Shown: one piece after another, positions 60,544 to 64,000 of the stretch | Numbering within the stretch: the first letter of the stretch is position 1 | Layout: every line of letters begins with the position of its first letter | From: Natranaeroarchaeum sp042663585 | GTDB taxonomy: Archaea > Halobacteriota > Halobacteria > Halobacteriales > Natronoarchaeaceae | Assembly: GCF_042663585.1 (NCBI RefSeq) | Contig: NZ_JBHTAN010000006.1 | Coordinates: 620,001-684,000, forward strand | Reading direction: 5' to 3' | Length of the DNA: 64,000 bases | Position numbers and translations under genes: made by a program | Notes under the pieces: model-generated | The model's database searches: none | Told to the model about the DNA's origin: nothing | The model's input: the letters and a program-made list of their open reading frames with translations, nothing else

Positions 60544-61152
60544 CTACACCTCGTAGGTCACTGCACCGGCTTCGTCGTCGTCCTGGTCCGCCTCGACGAT
60601 AACGTTCGCCGGTTGAGAGGCGAACCGTTCGATAGCCTCCGTCGACGCTTCGGCTTTCAGTTCGCTAACCGGTCCGGCCTTGATCGCACCGCCGACACAG
60701 TTGTCGACGCATGCGGGCGTCGAGCCGCCGTCTTCTTGTTCCTCCCGAGGAGGCATGTCGTGGCCGCCACCGGGCCCCTCTCCGAGACACAGGTTGCACT
60801 TCGACATGGTGCCGCCATCGTCGTAGGTCGGTGCACCGTACGGACACGCCCATGCACAGTAGTGACAGCCGATACAGCTGTCCCGGTCGACGGTGACGAT
60901 ACCGTCTTCCTCGCGCTTTTCGATCGAGTTACACGGACACACCTTCTCGCACGGCGCGTCGGTACAGTGCATACACGACATCGAGATGGGCATCGAGCTT
61001 ACATCGGGGAACTCCCCGCGCTCGACGTTACGGACCGTCCGCCACTCGTCCTGATCCGAATCGCGGTCGTGGCGTTGCTTGCACGAGACCGAACAGGCAT
61101 GACAGCCGATACATTTGTTCGCGTCGAAGTAGAACGCCCACTGTTCACCCAT
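60544..61152 (-). CDS. Four-cluster Fe-S subunit of molybdopterin oxidoreductase (DmsB/PsrB-like)
   Basis: The 202-aa protein has the four-[4Fe-4S] ferredoxin pattern of DmsB/PsrB/NrfC. The clusters are CIGCHACSVSCKQR, CMHCTDAPCEKVCPCNSI, CIGCHYCAWACPYGAP and CNLCLG. The last is completed by CVDNCVGGAI. It transfers electrons between the NrfD quinol site and the catalytic subunit. It starts MGEQWAFYFDANKCIGC, with no signal of its own; it is probably co-exported with the catalytic subunit through its Tat signal. Confidence 0.93.
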   Translation of the reverse strand: MGEQWAFYFDANKCIGCHACSVSCKQRHDRDSDQDEWRTVRNVERGEFPDVSSMPISMSCMHCTDAPCEKVCPCNSIEKREEDGIVTVDRDSCIGCHYCAWACPYGAPTYDDGGTMSKCNLCLGEGPGGGHDMPPREEQEDGGSTPACVDNCVGGAIKAGPVSELKAEASTEAIERFASQPANVIVEADQDDDEAGAVTYEV

Positions 61153-61154
61153 CG

Positions 61155-63485
61155 TTACTCACCTCCGCTGGTGACGTCGACTGCGATGTGTCTGTCCGGC
61201 TGTCCGGTAATCGGGTCCATCTGTTTGGCGTGTAGTTTCATGGTGTTCATCCCCTCGTAATCCTCCTGTGCCGATCCCTCGCCGAAGCCGTACTCGGCGG
61301 TAACAATGCCCGGCTTGATTGTCTCGGTGACGTGTGCCATCAACTCTCCTCCGCCCGTCTCTGATTCGACGGTCACCATGTCACCGGTCTCGATGCCGCG
61401 TTCCTCGGCGTCCTCGGGATTGAGGTGCAGATAGTTGCCGCGGTAGTCCTCGTCTTCGAGTTCGTTCTTCCGGGCGAACTGGTCCAGACACCGGTCGATC
61501 CCCTGATCGCTACCGTGTGAGAAGAACACCGATCGGATGTCGTAGAACTCCAGCGGGTACTCCTCGTCGAGTTCGTCGCCGTAGGTCCCCGGAGGCTGCC
61601 ACTCGGGAGCCGTATCCATTCCCGCCTCCTCGGCAGCCTGCACGAACGGCGGTATCTGGTCCAGATCGAAGCTGAACGCCGGGCCGTCCTCGTCGCGCCA
61701 TTGCTCGTAGCCGTACTCGCCGACGAGTTCGTAGTTCTTGTCGCCGCTGTCGAGCTCTTCGAGGGTAAGATCGACCGCCTGTAGCTGATCGTCGATGAAC
61801 TCCTCGTGGTCGTCCCACGGGAAGTTCTCGCCCCAGCCCATCGCCTCGGCGATGCCAGTCAGGATCTCCCAGTCCGGTTTGGTGTTGAACTGTGGTTCGA
61901 CGGCGGCTTTCCCGCCGACGACCCACTGGTGTTCGGGGTAGGCGCTCCAGGAACCGGTGCCGACAGTGTCTTTCTCCAGTTGGGTCGCGTCGGCGAAGAC
62001 GACGTCGGCGTTGCGCGTGACGCCGTTCCAGTAGGCGTCGACGGCGATCACCAGATCCATCTCGTCGAGGGCATCGAGCCACGCCTCGGCGTTGCCGTCT
62101 TTCAGCGGCATGTCGTGGTGGCAGTAGATGCCGTTGATGTGGTCGTTCTCGACCATCTCGGGGACGAGATTGTGGGCGATCCCTTCGATGTGCCGAAACG
62201 GGTACTCCTCGTACTCCTCGTACTTGTGGAGGGCCGGCTCTTTGCCCGCGGCGTTGTTCGGCAGGTCGACACCGATCGTCGCCTGGGTCCCTTTCTCGTC
62301 GGGCGTCCATTCGCAGACCTCGAACGGATCCGCCGTGGGCGTACTCTTCCACAGTCGGAGGCCGCCGGGGCGGTCGATGTTGCCGACTAGCCCGTTCAGC
62401 GCGGTGATGTTCTGGGTAGCCTTCCAGCCGTTGCCCATCTGGGCCGTTCCGGTCCAGACCGAGATTCCCGCTGCCGGGGCTGCCTCGGCGAAGCCGCGGG
62501 CGATCTCTCGGATCTTGTCGGCATCGATCCCGGTGATCTCCGCGGCCCACTCGGGCGTCTTGTCCGCGACAGACTCCCGGTAGGCCTCGAAGCCGTGGGT
62601 GTGCTCCTGTACGAACTCCAGATCGAGGCGACCCTCCTGGATGATGACGTGTGCTATCGCCAGCGCCAGCGCGCCGTCGGTTCGGGGCTCGATCGGGAGC
62701 CATTCGTCGGACTTCTCGGCCGTCTCGGTGTACTGGGGGTCGATCGTTACTAGCGTCGCGTCGTTCTTCTCGATGGCTTCGAGGACGCCTTTCGCCTCGA
62801 ACTGCCCGGCAAAGGAGCCAAGCGGGTTCCGACCCCACATGATGAGATACTCGGAGTTCTGGTAGTCGGGAACCCGGTTGTTCGAACCGACGCCCATCAT
62901 CCCGCCGGTGACGAACGTCGGCCCGGCACAGACGTGGACTCCCCGGCCGATCCGTTCGGGCGTGCCGTAGAGGTCGCGCCAGATCGTCCGGAAGATCGGC
63001 GTCTCCGCCCAGCTTCCGGCGTCGAGGAACGTCTCCGCACCGTGTTCCTCGTCGAACTCCTGAAGCCGTTCGGCTGTGTACTCGAAGGCCTCGTCCCAGG
63101 TCGCTTCCCGTAGCTCGCCGTCCTCTCGGATGTAGGGCTGTTTGATCCGGTCGGGGTCGTGAGTCTTGTCGAGCTGGGCTAGCCCCTTCGGACAGAGCGT
63201 TCCGTTTGTGCCGGGACCTGCGCTCCCCCGGGGGTTACCGTCGACGCCAGTGATTCCGACGACGGTATCGTCGTTGACTTTGACTTCCTGGGCACAGTTG
63301 TGACAGCACATCCAGCAGTTGCCGAAGGCGGTGTCGGCGTCCGCGACCGGTGTCGCAGACCGATCCGTACTTGCCAGCCCGGGCGCGCTATCCAGACAGC
63401 CACCGAGTGCGGCGGCCCCTGCGGCGGCCGCGCCGGTCTTCAGCAGGTTTCGACGGGTCAGTCCGCTCCCGTCCTCGCTACTCAT
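61155..63485 (-). CDS. Molybdopterin oxidoreductase catalytic subunit, PsrA/DmsA type, Tat-exported
   Basis: The 776-aa protein has a Tat signal (LTRRNLLKTGAAAAGAAALGGC). A 4Fe-4S site C-x2-C-x3-C follows (CWMCCHNC), with the distal Cys in TNGTLCPKGLAQLD. The bis-MGD core (WDEAFEYTAERL) and C-terminal cap (DVTSGGE end) are normal. In RGVHVCAGPTFVTGGMM the Cys is in the position of the Mo ligand, as in NapA, PsrA or Fdh, and unlike the Ser of DmsA. This argues for a sulfur-compound or related oxyanion reductase, but the substrate remains uncertain. The Fe-S, NrfD and TorD-like genes follow. Confidence 0.9.
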   Translation of the reverse strand: MSSEDGSGLTRRNLLKTGAAAAGAAALGGCLDSAPGLASTDRSATPVADADTAFGNCWMCCHNCAQEVKVNDDTVVGITGVDGNPRGSAGPGTNGTLCPKGLAQLDKTHDPDRIKQPYIREDGELREATWDEAFEYTAERLQEFDEEHGAETFLDAGSWAETPIFRTIWRDLYGTPERIGRGVHVCAGPTFVTGGMMGVGSNNRVPDYQNSEYLIMWGRNPLGSFAGQFEAKGVLEAIEKNDATLVTIDPQYTETAEKSDEWLPIEPRTDGALALAIAHVIIQEGRLDLEFVQEHTHGFEAYRESVADKTPEWAAEITGIDADKIREIARGFAEAAPAAGISVWTGTAQMGNGWKATQNITALNGLVGNIDRPGGLRLWKSTPTADPFEVCEWTPDEKGTQATIGVDLPNNAAGKEPALHKYEEYEEYPFRHIEGIAHNLVPEMVENDHINGIYCHHDMPLKDGNAEAWLDALDEMDLVIAVDAYWNGVTRNADVVFADATQLEKDTVGTGSWSAYPEHQWVVGGKAAVEPQFNTKPDWEILTGIAEAMGWGENFPWDDHEEFIDDQLQAVDLTLEELDSGDKNYELVGEYGYEQWRDEDGPAFSFDLDQIPPFVQAAEEAGMDTAPEWQPPGTYGDELDEEYPLEFYDIRSVFFSHGSDQGIDRCLDQFARKNELEDEDYRGNYLHLNPEDAEERGIETGDMVTVESETGGGELMAHVTETIKPGIVTAEYGFGEGSAQEDYEGMNTMKLHAKQMDPITGQPDRHIAVDVTSGGE

Positions 63486-63705
63486 CCGCGATCACCTCCG
63501 CTGGCGTGTAGTCGTCGCCGAACTCCTCGCGGAGTCGTTTGTCGTACTTTTCGTGGAACTCCGTCTCGGTGAGTTCGCCGTTCGCGACGCGCATCGCGTC
63601 GATGCCGACCTGCCGGCCGAGCTCCTGATCGTATTCGCTCTCTTCGGGATCGGTTCCAAGGGCGGACAGCGCCTCGAGTGGATCCTGTTGGTTTTCTGGG
63701 CTCAT
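63478..63705 (-). CDS. Small acidic protein at head of oxidoreductase operon, 75 aa
   Basis: It overlaps the catalytic-subunit start by 8 bases and so belongs to its operon. The sequence (SALGTDPEESEYDQELGRQVGIDAMRVANGELTETEFHEKYDKRLREEFGDDYTPAEVIADE) has no Cys and is predicted helical. It resembles the N-terminal segment found in some haloarchaeal ferredoxin-type proteins. It may be an accessory or maturation factor, but the function is not known. Confidence 0.6.
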   Translation of the reverse strand: MSPENQQDPLEALSALGTDPEESEYDQELGRQVGIDAMRVANGELTETEFHEKYDKRLREEFGDDYTPAEVIADE

Positions 63706-63870
63706 GGAGTGCTCACAATAGGAACCACGGTTCTAGACCGCATAGGTCGTCCTCGGGATCTATTCAGGTTTTATATGCTGGTGAATCCCGGACGTGCCGG
63801 ACGAACCATCGGATCGGCCGATCAAAAGAGAGTGTTGCGCGCTGACGGCGATAGCCCTTCAGGTCCGGAC
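63706..63870. other. Intergenic region before oxidoreductase operon
   Basis: These 165 bases must contain the operon's promoter (leftward). The minus-strand sequence around 63765-63780 (ATATAAAACC) is a good TATA box about 63-70 bases before the first ATG, which would give a leader. No other feature was seen. Confidence 0.4.
63765..63780 (-). promoter_or_regulatory. TATA box of the oxidoreductase operon
   Basis: The + strand reads ggttttatatgctg; on the minus strand this gives GCATATAAAACC. It lies about 65 bases before the ATG at 63705, suggesting a leader of about 40 bases. Confidence 0.45.
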
Positions 63871-64000
63871 TCAGAGCGTCGGCGTCGCGACCGAGCTACA
63901 GCCCCAGTCGCCGCCTCCGTCGCCCCCGTCGCCCCCGTCGTCGGTCTCCATCTCGTCGCCGGCCATGTATGCGGCATCGGCCGCCTCGATCTGGTTCGCA
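63871..64000 (-). CDS. C-terminal part of an unknown protein with Gly-Asp repeat (5' end beyond window)
   Basis: The frame is open from base 64000 to TGA at 63871. It reads ANQIEAADAAYMAGDEMETDDGGDGGDGGGDWGCSSVATPTL. The Gly-Asp run and C-terminal Cys are all that can be described. It is probably the 3' end of a larger minus-strand gene, but no family can be named. Confidence 0.45.
   Translation of the reverse strand, partial: ANQIEAADAAYMAGDEMETDDGGDGGDGGGDWGCSSVATPTL

Overview
The window is chromosomal DNA from a halophilic archaeon (class Halobacteria). The evidence is the high GC content, the strongly acidic proteins rich in Asp and Glu, archaeal TATA boxes about 27-30 bases before many start codons (near-leaderless genes), Tat lipobox signals, and archaea-specific genes: proteasome alpha subunit, RNase P proteins Rpp30 and Pop5, Cdc48, AglJ-type glycosyltransferase, halocyanin and a TFB-like protein. 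The genus cannot be fixed from the sequence alone.

Layout. 0-6 kb: MBL-like protein, RHH regulator, AglJ-type glycosyltransferase and an RtcB RNA ligase carrying a 476-residue intein. 5.7-15.5 kb: methylmalonyl-CoA epimerase and mutase large subunit, NUDIX hydrolase, acetyltransferase, FAD oxidoreductase, acyl-CoA synthetase, an AMP-ligase-like fragment and DnaJ. 15.6-26.1 kb: NRDE protein and menaquinone genes in two blocks (menB-A-C-E and menF-D) separated by three unrelated genes. 26.2-32 kb: flippase, sulfite-oxidase-fold protein and a DUF4129/DUF58 membrane operon without MoxR. 31.9-36 kb: ferredoxin and an archaeal RNase P/proteasome superoperon. 36-42.9 kb: DUF2157 protein, a thiol-disulfide pair, tRNA-Leu(UAG), and an acetate-forming acetyl-CoA synthetase next to a phosphotransacetylase-like regulator. 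43-50 kb: a zinc-type ABC transporter, a His-rich lipoprotein, halocyanin, Lrp regulator, glutamate-cysteine ligase and a winged-helix protein with a His-rich tail. 50-58.6 kb: CoaD, a half-size TFB-like protein, S9 peptidase, PadR regulator, LysE exporter, Cdc48 with an Hsp20-like partner, a hydrolase and PanB. 58.7-64 kb: a molybdopterin oxidoreductase operon (catalytic, Fe-S, NrfD and TorD-like chaperone genes).

How the parts may fit together. The menaquinone genes could supply the quinol that the 59-63.7 kb oxidoreductase would oxidise to reduce an external acceptor (sulfur compound, DMSO or similar; substrate not determinable here). CoaD and PanB both serve CoA synthesis, and Acd, MutA/Mce and the acyl-CoA synthetases use acyl-CoA thioesters. 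The znu genes and the His-rich lipoprotein share a promoter-proximal element, which suggests co-regulation.

Three genes between 56.2 and 59.8 kb (cdc48, an alpha/beta hydrolase, nrfD) each carry a single-base frameshift. Because cdc48 is normally essential and each break is a one-base change, local sequence error is the simplest explanation, but true inactivation cannot be excluded. No CRISPR array, transposase, integrase or rRNA gene was seen.
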